The translations under genes were made by a program, and so were the position numbers. A stretch of 64,000 bases of DNA from Bacillus_BD oryzisoli_A. GTDB lineage: Bacteria; Bacillota; Bacilli; Bacillales; Cytobacillaceae. The notes under the pieces were generated by a model. That model ran no database searches and was not told the DNA's origin. It was given only the letters and a program-made list of their open reading frames with translations. Position 1 is the first letter of the stretch; the number at the start of each line of letters is the position of its first letter. Location of the stretch: NCBI RefSeq assembly GCF_043641075.1, contig NZ_JBHZRC010000007.1, positions 62,001-126,000 on the forward strand. The letters are read 5' to 3'. Positions 1 to 9,096 of the stretch are shown here, piece by piece.

Positions 1-586
1 CACCAATTGTTCTGACAAACTCCCGATAAAATAAGGAAAGATCCATCGTGTTCTCTAATTTGGTAAAATGCCTTGCCAACCAGAGCACAATCCTTACCGC
101 TCTAAAATCGCTATAAATAATGTCACCAATTTTTGGACGTTGAATTTTCACAGCAACTTCTTCACCTGAATGCAATGTTGCTCGGTACACTTCACCAATC
201 GATGCTGATGCAATGGGTTGCGCACTAATTTCGTGAAGCACTTCACTATATGGCTTATTCCATTCATCCTCGAGTACTTTTTTCGATTTCTCCCATGGTA
301 CCGGCGGAACCTGGTCAAGCAAGTCAGTTAATTCTCTTATATAGATATCAGGCATAATGTCCTTACGGGTACTTAAATACTGACCGAGTTTAATCATGAC
401 TCCTTCCAAGTACAATGCTTTCTCTTTATAACGTTTTGCTTGTCTCCGAAGCAAAGCCTCCCATTGTTTCTCAGTTTTTTCATTCCAATTTCTACTATGC
501 CTTTTTTTAAAGGATACAAGTTCAATAAATATTCTCACTGCCAACCAAACGATGGTGTATATTCTATAGAGGGAGAAATACTTCAT
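1..586 (-). CDS. AarF/UbiB-family (ABC1-like) protein kinase, 3' end outside window
   Basis: Reverse-strand reading from ATG 584-586, preceded by AAAGAGG, stays open to the window edge (195 codons). The N-terminus has a hydrophobic stretch (YTIVWLAVRIFIELV), then the UbiB signature region: a KxGQ-type motif (MIKLGQYLSTR), the Ala-rich loop PIASASIGEVYRA that replaces the usual kinase P-loop, and the VAIK-like lysine (EEVAVKIQRP). These are hallmarks of the ABC1/ADCK/UbiB atypical kinases linked to quinone or lipid metabolism. The catalytic C-lobe lies off the window, so activity cannot be judged. No partner gene is visible on this side. Confidence 0.85.
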   Translation of the reverse strand, partial: MKYFSLYRIYTIVWLAVRIFIELVSFKKRHSRNWNEKTEKQWEALLRRQAKRYKEKALYLEGVMIKLGQYLSTRKDIMPDIYIRELTDLLDQVPPVPWEKSKKVLEDEWNKPYSEVLHEISAQPIASASIGEVYRATLHSGEEVAVKIQRPKIGDIIYSDFRAVRIVLWLARHFTKLENTMDLSLFYREFVRTIG

Positions 587-748
587 GATAAAACCTCTTT
601 TCAAAATGGTGTCTATTACATTGTATATCATTCGACTTTTATTCGCATTTTTCACTCTTACCATTCTTAATCTTTTTCATGCTTTTCATTCTAAAATTGT
701 CATATTCCTGTAACTTTATTTATTTGTATTAGTGGGAGTAAATTTCCT

Positions 749-777
749 TTGACATTGAAGAGGAATTATCATATATT
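749..777 (+). promoter_or_regulatory. sigma-A promoter of the SulP-ArsR operon
   Basis: TTGACA at 749-754, a 17-bp spacer, then TATATT at 772-777. Transcription should start near 784. This excludes the TTG at 777 as start of the SulP gene, because that codon is part of the -10 element, and supports ATG 840. Confidence 0.8.
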
Positions 778-839
778 TGGTGCAAGTATCTTTGAATAAT
801 CAAATATACAAATATTTAAAAAGGGAGATACACAAGAAA

Positions 840-2603
840 ATGTATCAAAAATTTCTTTTTGACGAGAGATTTCAACCATACAGTTGGCAGACATTGCAAA
901 AGGACCTGATCTCGGGGATCATTGTTGGGATTATTGCTATCCCACTCGGAATGGCATTTGCCATCGCTTCTGGGGTTAAACCTGAATATGGTATCTACAC
1001 AACAATTATTGCCGGCATTTTGATTTCACTTTTTGGAGGGTCAAAGTTTCAAATTGGCGGACCAACAGGTGCTTTCATCCCTATTCTTTTCGGTATTGTC
1101 ATGTCCTATGGTTACGAAAATCTTCTGGTGGCCGGAATCATGGCAGGCATTATCTTAGTTCTTATGGGTGTCTTTAAATTAGGCTCACTGATTAAGTACA
1201 TTCCCCGCCCTGTTACAATTGGTTTTACTGCAGGGATTGCTGTCACCATTTTCACCGGCCAGATTGCTAGTTTCCTAGGCTTAACAGGAGTAGAGAAAAA
1301 GGAAAGCTTTATCGAAAATATGGCGGAACTATTCCACCAATTATCTACCGTTAATATATACAGCATCGTTACGGCTGTCATTTGTTTAATTACCATGCTT
1401 ATCACACCAAAGCTGTTTCCTAAGGTACCAGGTCCTTTAATTGGTATTCTTTTGTCCACCATTGTGGCAGTTCTCCTCTATCCTGGTCAAGTTGCCACAA
1501 TCGGTACCGCTTATGGGGAAATACCCAACTCGCTGCCAAGCATCACCTTCCCGAAAGTGGAGTTTAGTACCATTCAGCAATTAATCGGTCCGGCACTTGT
1601 GATTGCCCTTCTCGGAGGTATAGAGTCCCTTCTATCAGCTGTTGTAGCAGATGGGATGACAAACACACGCCATAACAGCAACAAGGAACTGATTGGGCAG
1701 GGAATTGCCAATATCGTTACACCGCTTTTTGGTGGGATTCCTGCTACAGGTGCGATTGCCAGAACGGCGACCAATATTAAAAACGGTGCTGCGTCCCCTT
1801 TATCTGGAGTGATTCATGGTATCGTCGTATTAGTAATTCTAATGATATTTGCTCCTTATGCATCACATATTCCACTCGCAAGCCTTGCACCTGTCTTAAT
1901 GGTTGTGGCTTGGAATATGAGCGAGAGACATATATTTTCTCATATATTAAAAACAAAAACCTCGGATTCGCTTGTTTTAGTTGTTACGTTTCTTCTAACC
2001 GTATTCATTGATTTAACTACAGCAGTTGAGGTTGGCCTTTTATTAGCTGTTATCTTGTTCACAAAGAGAATGGTCGATGCACAGGTCATTGCCAAGGCAC
2101 TGCCGAACCTGAATAAAGCCAGCAAAAAGGTTGAAACACAAATGGTTTACGATGGACATGACTGTCCGCAGATTACCATTTACAATGTAGAGGGACCTCT
2201 GTTCTTCGGTGTTGCTCAAACCTTTCAACAAACGATATTGAATACGATCAACCATAAACCATCTGTCCTGTTATTACGAATGGGGAAGGTTCCCTTTATT
2301 GATATTACAGGCGAAGCCAATCTTACAAGCATAGTAAAAAACTTTTCAAAGCACGGCACCATACTAATTTCAGGTCTCAATGATCAGCCTGAAGAAATGT
2401 TAAAGAAAACAGGATTATATGATCTGATTGGGGAAGAACACTTCTTTAAACATACAGGTGATGCAATCCATTATGCACTAAATCATCTAGATACAAGCAA
2501 ATGTCTGGGGTGTAAACATTTCGCCTTCAGTGAATGTATTAGCCTTTCGAGTTCAAAAGAGTTGGTTGTTGAGCCCAAAAAGGTATATACTTCTATTAAC
2601 TAA
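840..2603 (+). CDS. SulP-family anion permease with STAS domain
   Basis: The 587-aa product has the SulP layout: about ten to twelve membrane segments (residues ~20-410; the conserved early part reads DLISGIIVGIIAIPLGMAFA, then GGPTGAF) and a C-terminal cytosolic STAS domain (~430-550). Family members carry sulfate, bicarbonate or other anions with Na+ or H+; the substrate cannot be told from sequence. The tail holds a small Cys cluster (CLGCKHFAFSEC). The start is set at ATG 840, downstream of AAGGGAG (821-827), because the upstream TTG lies inside the -10 box. An ArsR-type regulator follows 54 bp later and is probably cotranscribed. Confidence 0.88.
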   Translation: MYQKFLFDERFQPYSWQTLQKDLISGIIVGIIAIPLGMAFAIASGVKPEYGIYTTIIAGILISLFGGSKFQIGGPTGAFIPILFGIVMSYGYENLLVAGIMAGIILVLMGVFKLGSLIKYIPRPVTIGFTAGIAVTIFTGQIASFLGLTGVEKKESFIENMAELFHQLSTVNIYSIVTAVICLITMLITPKLFPKVPGPLIGILLSTIVAVLLYPGQVATIGTAYGEIPNSLPSITFPKVEFSTIQQLIGPALVIALLGGIESLLSAVVADGMTNTRHNSNKELIGQGIANIVTPLFGGIPATGAIARTATNIKNGAASPLSGVIHGIVVLVILMIFAPYASHIPLASLAPVLMVVAWNMSERHIFSHILKTKTSDSLVLVVTFLLTVFIDLTTAVEVGLLLAVILFTKRMVDAQVIAKALPNLNKASKKVETQMVYDGHDCPQITIYNVEGPLFFGVAQTFQQTILNTINHKPSVLLLRMGKVPFIDITGEANLTSIVKNFSKHGTILISGLNDQPEEMLKKTGLYDLIGEEHFFKHTGDAIHYALNHLDTSKCLGCKHFAFSECISLSSSKELVVEPKKVYTSIN

Positions 2604-2657
2604 ATAAAAAGGACGTTAAGTTTAATACAGCGTCCAACTCTTAAGGAGCTGGATAAA

Positions 2658-3011
2658 TTGAATTTAGATTTGCAACAATTTAAAGCGGAATTCTTTAAGG
2701 CCCTAGCCCACCCGCTAAGAATCAGAATTTTGGAAGTGTTAACTGAAGGAGATTTTGGTGTAAATGAAATCCAAAATGCTATTGGCAGTGAAGGGTCAAC
2801 GGTATCCCAACAGCTGATGGTATTAAGAACAAAAAACATCGTGGTTGGAACCAAAAATGGAAATCGTGTCATTTACTCATTACGTGATCCTTTAATTATT
2901 GATCTTCTTGCTGTAGCTAAACAGATTTTTAACAATCATCTAGTCGATACAATTAATATATTAGACAAAATTGTTGATGATGAAGATGAGGATTCTGTTG
3001 ATGAAGAATAA
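2658..3011 (+). CDS. ArsR-family winged-helix regulator
   Basis: A 117-aa protein with a TTG start 9 nt after AAGGAG. Residues ~8-75 form an ArsR winged helix (FFKALAHPLRIRILEVLTEG, recognition helix near GSTVSQQLMVLR), and the C-terminus is acidic (DDEDEDSVDEE). No Cys or His metal-binding cluster is visible, so it is not an evident metal sensor. ArsR proteins are usually dimeric repressors released by an effector. Its position right after the SulP gene suggests control of that operon, which is inference. The gene ends just before a strong terminator. Confidence 0.85.
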   Translation: MNLDLQQFKAEFFKALAHPLRIRILEVLTEGDFGVNEIQNAIGSEGSTVSQQLMVLRTKNIVVGTKNGNRVIYSLRDPLIIDLLAVAKQIFNNHLVDTINILDKIVDDEDEDSVDEE

Positions 3012-3031
3012 TAATTTTATTTTTCATAAAG

Positions 3032-3078
3032 AAAACCGGGTAGTTGGCATCTAACCAAACAACCCGGTTTTTTATTTT
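3032..3078. terminator. bidirectional intrinsic terminator
   Basis: AAAACCGGGT (3032-3041) pairs with ACCCGGTTTT (3062-3071), followed by a T-rich run; the A-rich left side also gives a T-run on the minus strand. It separates the convergent ArsR and AIM24-family genes. Confidence 0.85.
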
Positions 3079-3081
3079 TAT

Positions 3082-3870
3082 TTAATCATTAAACATATTA
3101 AAAAGACCACCGATTCCTCCTTCTCCCTTTGATTGCCCGCCGCTTTGCGGTGCAGCAGCAAACACACGGCTGGCCAATCGGCTGAATGGAAGCGACTGAA
3201 TCCAAACAGAGCCAGGCCCTCTTAACGTGGCAAAGAATAAACCCTCACCGCCAAATAATGCGGTTTTAATTCCTTTTACCATTTCAATGTTATAATCCAC
3301 TTCTCGTGTCATAGCAACTAAACATCCTGTATCGACACGAAGCGTCTCTCCTGGCGCTAAATCCTTTTTAACGATCGTCCCACCTGCATGAACAAACGCT
3401 AGTCCGTCTCCTTCAAGCTTTTGCATAATAAATCCTTCACCGCCAAAGAACCCTGCGCCAATTTTTCGTTGAAATTCAACACCGACAGTTACGCCTTTGG
3501 CTGCTGCAAGAAAAGCATCCTTTTGACAAATAATTTTCCCACTAAGTTCACTTAGATCCATTGGGATGATTTTACCTGGATATGGAGAGGCAAAGGATAC
3601 ATGCCTTTTCCCGCTGCCTTCATTCGTAAAAGTCGTCATAAACAAGCTTTCACCTGTTATGACACGCTTACCTGCATTGATCAGTTTGCCCATGAAGCCT
3701 CCTCCGCCTCCACCTGAGCCATCACCAAATATCGTTTCCATTTGAATTCCGTCTTCCATCATCATTAAGCCGCCCGCTTCGGCAATGACTGTTTCACCCG
3801 GATCAAGCTCAACCTCAACAAACTGCATATCATCGCCGTAAAGCTTGTAATCAATTTCATGATTATTCAT
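3082..3870 (-). CDS. AIM24/TIGR00266-family protein
   Basis: The 262-aa product has the glycine-rich beta-prism architecture of the TIGR00266/AIM24 family: GETVIAEAGGLMMMEDGI at the N-terminus, a poly-Gly stretch (~50-60), and repeated FFGGEGF / LFGGEGLFF motifs. Family members are soluble and their biochemical role is poorly defined; the yeast relative AIM24 is linked to mitochondrial inner-membrane organisation. AGGAGGAATC precedes ATG 3868-3870. The gene stands alone, converging on the SulP-ArsR operon. Confidence 0.85.
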   Translation of the reverse strand: MNNHEIDYKLYGDDMQFVEVELDPGETVIAEAGGLMMMEDGIQMETIFGDGSGGGGGGFMGKLINAGKRVITGESLFMTTFTNEGSGKRHVSFASPYPGKIIPMDLSELSGKIICQKDAFLAAAKGVTVGVEFQRKIGAGFFGGEGFIMQKLEGDGLAFVHAGGTIVKKDLAPGETLRVDTGCLVAMTREVDYNIEMVKGIKTALFGGEGLFFATLRGPGSVWIQSLPFSRLASRVFAAAPQSGGQSKGEGGIGGLFNMFND

Positions 3871-4212
3871 TATGATTCCTCCTGACCAAGATTAAATTCT
3901 GACTTATATCTATTCTACCATGCATATTCCATTAAAAGGATAATACAATGACTTACATTTGTTATATACCTCTATATCAGTCATAAAGTTTCACTTTTTT
4001 TCATTTTTTCCTATACGAGTTGTTATTAAACACTATTCATTCCCTGCTTACACATAACTCCATTCAATCTCTTAATTAAAACTCTACTAAACCTGTTAGT
4101 CTTAAATGAGCTTCAGGAAACTTTACAAAGCGATTCTGTTTCCATGTCATTTATAAGAAAATGGAAAAATATAATATGAAAATGACTTTTTAAAAATCAG
4201 AGGTGATAGAGC
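3871..4212. other. divergent intergenic region, AIM24-family gene / guaD
   Basis: 342 bp of AT-rich DNA between divergent genes. A TATAAT hexamer at 4170-4175 could be the -10 element of guaD, but no good -35 accompanies it. I looked for a purine riboswitch core (the conserved TATA/GGTTTGG-type junctions) and did not find one. Confidence 0.4.
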
Positions 4213-4677
4213 ATGGATAAATATATGAATATGGCTGTAGGTGCTGCTCTTGACAATGCCAATGGAAATACAGGGGGACCTTTCGGAGCCGTAGTTGTTA
4301 AGAATGGAAAGATTATCGGAGTTGGGAGAAATCAGGTTACATCGTTAAATGATCCCACTGCACACGCAGAAATTCAGGCAATTAGAGAGGCATGTCAATT
4401 TCTCCAGTCTTTCCAGCTTGATGATTGTGAGATATACACGAGCTGTGAGCCGTGTCCGATGTGCCTGGGTGCCATCTTTTGGGCAAGGCCAAAGGCTGTC
4501 TACTACGCCTGCACAAAGGAGGATGCAGCAAGGGCAGGCTTTGATGATCAGTTTATCTATGAACAGATCGAGCTTCCCCCTGACCAGCGTACAATCCCGA
4601 TGAAACAAATCCCACTAAAAAGTGCAGCGCTGCCCTTCCAAGCTTGGACAGCATCAAATAATAAAGTGGAGTATTAG
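4213..4677 (+). CDS. guaD: guanine deaminase
   Basis: 154 aa, the length of the small CDA-fold guanine deaminases of Bacillus. Zinc-site motifs are HAEIQAIREA (His ligand plus the catalytic Glu) and the pair CEPCPMC. The reaction is guanine to xanthine plus ammonia, in the cytosol. AGAGGTGATAG precedes ATG 4213. It lies 47 bp upstream of adenine deaminase, which makes a purine-base salvage or nitrogen-scavenging unit. The C-terminus (FQAWTASNNKVEY) matches the domain-swapped tail typical of this family. Confidence 0.92.
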   Translation: MDKYMNMAVGAALDNANGNTGGPFGAVVVKNGKIIGVGRNQVTSLNDPTAHAEIQAIREACQFLQSFQLDDCEIYTSCEPCPMCLGAIFWARPKAVYYACTKEDAARAGFDDQFIYEQIELPPDQRTIPMKQIPLKSAALPFQAWTASNNKVEY

Positions 4678-4724
4678 TTTATCATTCTTACCTGTTTACT
4701 ATTTATGAGATGAGGTTGATAATA

Positions 4725-6464
4725 ATGGGCAGCGAAAAGTTAATAAGGCGAATTAAAGCAGCTGCAGGTGAAGAGCTAGCCGACCTTGTAATTAAAAATG
4801 GCAAAATCATTGATGTATTTAACGGAGAAATCATTGAAGGAGATTTAGCCATTATTGATGGGCATTTCGCTGGAATTGGGGCATTTAAAGGTAAAGAGAC
4901 GATTGATGCAAAAGGCTCCTATATCTCCCCTGGATTTATTGACGGTCATGTCCATGTAGAATCCTCAATGATTACTCCTCATGAATTTGCAAAGGTTCTT
5001 CTTTTACATGGGGTTACGACCATTATCAACGATCCCCATGAAATAGCAAATGTCTCTGGGGTTAAAGGGATACAGTATATGCTTGATTCAAGCGAAGGTC
5101 TACCGGTCGATTTTCTATTTATGCTGCCATCCTGTGTACCAGCTGCCCCTTTTGAGCATGCTGGTGCTGTACTGAATATGGAAGATTTAAGACCTTTTTT
5201 TCAACATCCTAGAGTACTAGGATTAGCTGAGGTTATGAACTATCCGGCTGTCCGGGATTGTGAGCAATCCATGATTAATAAACTAATTGAAACCACGAAT
5301 TCCGGAAAAAAAATTGACGGTCATGCAGCAGGACTCTCAGCATCAAGCCTAAACATCTATATGTCTGCTGGGATACGGACAGATCATGAATGTACAACAG
5401 CCGAAGAGGCAAAAGCACGGATCCAAAAAGGGATGTATGTCATGATTCGCGAAGGAACGGTTGCAAAGGATTTACGCAATCTGATTAGCGTTGTAACAGA
5501 GCGAAATTCACGGCGCTGCCTTTTCGTCACGGATGATAAGCATTTAGATGATTTGATCGAGGAAGGAAGCATCGACTATAACGTGCATTTAGCTATCCAA
5601 GAAGGCATCGAGCCAATTACGGCGATTCAGATGGCAACGATAAATGCTGCAGAATGCTTCGGCCTAAGTGATAAAGGAGCGATTGCCCCAGGCTATAAAG
5701 CTGATTTTCTACTCATTGAAGATTTGGATTGTCTTACCATTACACAGGTGTTTAAGGACGGTCAAACTGTGATGGAATATGGAGCATTAAGCGGTTTTGC
5801 AGAAGCTGCGCCAGATGCACCTGAGGAATTAAAGCAAACGGTCTTCTTCCATAGCCTGGACCAAGTGAATCTGTCTATCCCTCTTGCACAAACAAAAGCG
5901 AACATAATCGAAATTATCCCAAACAGCCTTTTAACTAAGCATATTGTTGAAGATGTTGAAGTCGATGCAGCTGGATGCTTCCAGCCTTCGATTGAGAAGG
6001 ATCAGCTGAAACTTGCCGTTATTGAAAGACATAAGCTGACAGGACATGTTGGAGTTGGAATTGTAAAAGGTTTAGGAATAAAGGAAGGTGCTATTGCGAC
6101 CACTGTTTCACATGATTCACACAATCTTATTGTTTGCGGGACGAATGACCATGACATTCTCTTTGCCACTCAAGAAATGAAAAACATGCAGGGTGGGTTA
6201 GTCGTTGTAAAAGATGGTGAAGTTCTTGCCTCTCTAGTGCTGCCTATTGCAGGATTGATTTCACAAGGAACGTATCAAGAGGTATATAGGGAGCTGCAGG
6301 AGCTGAACATTGCCTTGAAGAAGCTAGGGGCCAGTGAGCAGTTTAATCCATTTTTAACCTTGTCATTCCTTGCCTTACCGGTCATTCCTGATTTAAAACT
6401 GACTGTTAAGGGACTATTCAGCGTAGGACGATTTGAGCATATTCAAACAGGAGTTGATTTGTAG
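4725..6464 (+). CDS. ade: adenine deaminase
   Basis: The 579-aa amidohydrolase has the standard adenine deaminase order: a composite beta-sandwich at the N-terminus, metal ligands in GFIDGHVHVESSM, a HAAG motif, VTDDKH, and the C-terminal adenine-deaminase domain (~420-575). It converts adenine to hypoxanthine. ATG 4725 is chosen because GAGG (4712-4715) lies 9 nt upstream; an in-frame ATG at 4710 would leave no ribosome site. It probably shares a transcript with guaD. Confidence 0.92.
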   Translation: MGSEKLIRRIKAAAGEELADLVIKNGKIIDVFNGEIIEGDLAIIDGHFAGIGAFKGKETIDAKGSYISPGFIDGHVHVESSMITPHEFAKVLLLHGVTTIINDPHEIANVSGVKGIQYMLDSSEGLPVDFLFMLPSCVPAAPFEHAGAVLNMEDLRPFFQHPRVLGLAEVMNYPAVRDCEQSMINKLIETTNSGKKIDGHAAGLSASSLNIYMSAGIRTDHECTTAEEAKARIQKGMYVMIREGTVAKDLRNLISVVTERNSRRCLFVTDDKHLDDLIEEGSIDYNVHLAIQEGIEPITAIQMATINAAECFGLSDKGAIAPGYKADFLLIEDLDCLTITQVFKDGQTVMEYGALSGFAEAAPDAPEELKQTVFFHSLDQVNLSIPLAQTKANIIEIIPNSLLTKHIVEDVEVDAAGCFQPSIEKDQLKLAVIERHKLTGHVGVGIVKGLGIKEGAIATTVSHDSHNLIVCGTNDHDILFATQEMKNMQGGLVVVKDGEVLASLVLPIAGLISQGTYQEVYRELQELNIALKKLGASEQFNPFLTLSFLALPVIPDLKLTVKGLFSVGRFEHIQTGVDL

Positions 6465-6484
6465 GTTAATACTTGTTTACTATC

Positions 6485-6507
6485 GAGGGGGATTCCCTCT
6501 TTTTTTG
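6485..6507 (+). terminator. terminator after ade
   Basis: GAGGG (6485-6489) and CCCTC (6495-6499) form a short stem followed by a run of T, 20 bp after the ade stop codon. Confidence 0.7.
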
Positions 6508-6556
6508 ACAAAATTTTTTGTCCATTCCAAGAGAATAGAAACTATTGGTCGAAAAA

Positions 6557-6572
6557 TGTTTCACATGAAACA
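6557..6572. promoter_or_regulatory. parS-like site (ParB/Spo0J binding)
   Basis: TGTTTCACATGAAACA matches the Bacillus parS consensus TGTTNCACGTGAAACA at 15 of 16 positions; the only difference is A for G at position 9. It is flanked by A5 and T6, so the full dyad could also act as a weak AT-rich terminator hairpin. It lies in a gene-free stretch between ade and the SLH gene. Confidence 0.5.
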
Positions 6573-6579
6573 TTTTTTG

Positions 6580-7346
6580 ACAGTATTCTTTTTATATCAT
6601 CTTCCCTCATCATCCTCTTAATTCCTCCTTTGACACCTCAGGAACATCAATTGGTGGAAATAATCAAATTGATTATTAAAAGGATTTTAGGATATTGTTT
6701 CCTACTACAGAACTTCTAGTTTCAAAGTGCCGATCGGTATTTTTGTACAAATGCTATTGTACTGTATTAACAGGATATATACTTAGCTCTCCTTCTGTAA
6801 AAGTTTGTAAACGTTATTCTAAACATATATATATGTTATATATTTCTTAATATAGAACATTATCGTTCTTTATAGTTATAACCAAATAATATCTTATGGG
6901 TATATTTAACTAAAAATTATACGAGGTTTCACCATTTGAAATTGATGGATAATTCCAACTTGTTTATTAAATCTAAGAGTGTAAAATATGGTTGCGGGTA
7001 AAGGTTACCTATCTTAATAAGGTAGAACGGGAGTAATATAGTTTGACAATTTCCATTCATACAGGGATTGTTACCTATACAAAAAGGGAGCTGATATCAA
7101 TATTCTAGAAAAGGAAAATTTGAATTCAGTCTCATTGTTCGAAGTGGATTTTTGGTACTTGGGCTAGCGCTGTAAATCATAATATGATGATGTGCTTATA
7201 CTGGTTTCGCTATAAAACACATTAATTCTATATGTTTACTTCAAATTGTACAGGTAGATATCACGAATGAACCCTTATTAAACCAGGTAATTTCAAGCTT
7301 TAAGAGATACTCTATCCGTAAAAAAAAGCAGAAAGAGAGTGAAAAA
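6580..7346. other. long AT-rich intergenic region upstream of the SLH gene
   Basis: No convincing gene in about 770 bp. A small hairpin (CTATCTT/AAGGTAG, near 7009-7028) and a TTGACA at 7043-7048 without a good -10 are visible. The stretch probably contains the promoter and a long leader of the SLH protein gene. I do not recognise a riboswitch class. Confidence 0.4.
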
Positions 7347-9041
7347 ATGGAAAAGAGTAAAAAATGTTCCATCTCACGCATCATCTTCCTTGCATTGTTT
7401 GCTGCAGTATTAATCTTTACACAGGCAATTGCAGCCAGTGCAGCAACATTCCCAGATGTAAAATCTGACCACTATGCTTATAATGCTGTTGAGGAAGCAG
7501 CAAGCAAAGGTTATGTTTTAGGTTATGAGGATGGGAATTTCCGTCCTGGGGTTACATTAACTCGTGAACATGGCGCACTTGTTTTTAGCCGCGTATTAAA
7601 AACTGACACAGATAACCTTGATAAGGTTTATTTTTCAGATGTTCCAATGAATCATAGATCATATAAAGAAATTTCCGGAATTGCAAGAGACAAGATTATT
7701 AATGGTTACGGCGATGGAACTTTTAAACCTTTTGAGCCACTTAGTCGTGGTCAAGTAGCCTTAGCCATCTATCGCACATTTGATTTCAGCGCATTCAAAA
7801 ACTATAAGGATGTTCCATTTGGTGATATCAAAGGTACAATCTATGAAGAAGCAGTTTCTGTTTTATATAACGCTAAAGTAACAAACGGTATCGGTAACAA
7901 TTCATTTGGAGTTAACGATACCATTACAAGAGCAGATTTTATTACATTACTGACAAATGCTCAAGCTGCTGTTCACAAGGATAAAACTATAAAAAATGTA
8001 CAAGTAAAAGTAAATGAAAATCAGACAGCAACCGTTTATGGAGCCATCAATGACTTCAAATTAGATGGAACAGAATTAGTTAATATCAAAATTAATTCAA
8101 AAGCTGATAACAAACAACTTGTAAATATTGATGTTAAACCTTCTAATCTAGAATTTTCTTATACAACATCTGTTCTAAAAACGGGAAAATATGAAGCTAA
8201 GGTATCTATCGTTGGAAGTACACATATTGAAAATTTAGAATTTGAAATTACAGATACAATTGCCCCTGCAGCACCTGGTATCTCTTTCGTAGGTAAAAGT
8301 GTTGTTGGCGATGTAGTAGACCTATTAGATTTAAAAACAGATTTAACAGCTCGCTACACTTTTACAACTGAAGATGTAAGTGGAGCTAAAGTAGGTGATA
8401 CTCTAACATATAAAGTGTCATCTGCTTCTGATACAATTGAAAAATCAGTTACATTAACTCAACAAGATATCGATCGAGGTTATGTTGAACATGTAATTAA
8501 AACTAATGCTTTACAAAACCTATTAGGCGGTTTATTAGGTGGTACTGTCGGCGATCTTTCTGGGGTACTAGGGGCTAGCACAAACGTTTCTGCGGCTTCA
8601 ACTGACCAAACTGTAACAAGTGCGGGATTGTTAGATGGGTTATTAGGTGGAGTAACTAAAACTGTAGGCGGTGTTGTTGGTAGTGTTGTTGGCGGCAACG
8701 CTGATGCTGGCGGTTTGTTAGACGGAGGTCTTGGCGGCGTTGTTGGCGGCGTTACTGACACAACTGGTGGACTATTAAACACTGATGATCTTCTTGGCTT
8801 AGAGGTAGGCGGACTTGTTAGTGGTGTAGTTGAACTTGTTGATGGAGTTCTAGTTACAGTAGTTGACGGAGTAATTGTTGATGTTGTTGGCGGTGTTGTA
8901 GATGGAGTCGTTGGGGGGCTTATCAGCGGTTCTGAAGAAGTGACGATTGAAGTTAAATTAATCGATGCTGCAAAACATGAATCACCTATTACGAAAAAAG
9001 TCTATAAATTCCAAGTCTCTGATGTAGTAGGTATCTTATAA
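7347..9041 (+). CDS. S-layer-homology surface protein with Gly/Leu/Val-rich C-terminal region
   Basis: 564 aa. A signal peptide (hydrophobic core ~12-30, likely cleavage after ASAA) is followed by three SLH domains (~34-85, 95-150, 155-205; FPDVKSDHYAYNAV, GYGDGTFKPFEPLSRGQ, TITRADFITLL), which normally bind pyruvylated wall polysaccharide. A beta-rich spacer (~215-385) comes next, then a low-complexity region (~387-528) built from LLGG, VVGG and GGLL blocks, and a final short beta-like segment. The Gly/Leu/Val part has no Cys and almost no charge. The protein is exported and wall-attached; the function of the tail is unknown to me. A strong terminator follows. Confidence 0.85.
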   Translation: MEKSKKCSISRIIFLALFAAVLIFTQAIAASAATFPDVKSDHYAYNAVEEAASKGYVLGYEDGNFRPGVTLTREHGALVFSRVLKTDTDNLDKVYFSDVPMNHRSYKEISGIARDKIINGYGDGTFKPFEPLSRGQVALAIYRTFDFSAFKNYKDVPFGDIKGTIYEEAVSVLYNAKVTNGIGNNSFGVNDTITRADFITLLTNAQAAVHKDKTIKNVQVKVNENQTATVYGAINDFKLDGTELVNIKINSKADNKQLVNIDVKPSNLEFSYTTSVLKTGKYEAKVSIVGSTHIENLEFEITDTIAPAAPGISFVGKSVVGDVVDLLDLKTDLTARYTFTTEDVSGAKVGDTLTYKVSSASDTIEKSVTLTQQDIDRGYVEHVIKTNALQNLLGGLLGGTVGDLSGVLGASTNVSAASTDQTVTSAGLLDGLLGGVTKTVGGVVGSVVGGNADAGGLLDGGLGGVVGGVTDTTGGLLNTDDLLGLEVGGLVSGVVELVDGVLVTVVDGVIVDVVGGVVDGVVGGLISGSEEVTIEVKLIDAAKHESPITKKVYKFQVSDVVGIL

Positions 9042-9059
9042 TAACAGCCTTACATCTTC

Positions 9060-9091
9060 AAAAGGACAGAGTTTTTGTACTCTGTCCTTTT
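9060..9091. terminator. bidirectional terminator between the SLH gene and proC
   Basis: AAAAGGACAGAGT (9060-9072) pairs with ACTCTGTCCTTTT (9079-9091); A and T runs on both sides suit both strands. Confidence 0.88.
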
Positions 9092-9096
9092 ACTTG

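Noticed and set aside
440..670. 76-aa plus-strand frame at the left end
   Set aside because: Antisense to the UbiB-like gene, which has a good start and family motifs in the minus-strand frame.
777..839. 21-residue N-terminal extension of the SulP protein from TTG 777
   Set aside because: The codon is part of the predicted -10 box, so it would not be in the transcript.
3871..4212. Purine riboswitch ahead of guaD-ade
   Set aside because: The conserved junction and loop sequences of the purine aptamer are not present.
4345..4608. Two overlapping frames inside guaD
   Set aside because: Shadows in other frames of a clear deaminase gene.
8480..8782. 100-aa minus-strand frame inside the SLH gene
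   Set aside because: Pro/Thr-rich mirror of the Gly/Val-rich repeats on the sense strand; no ribosome site, so a compositional shadow.
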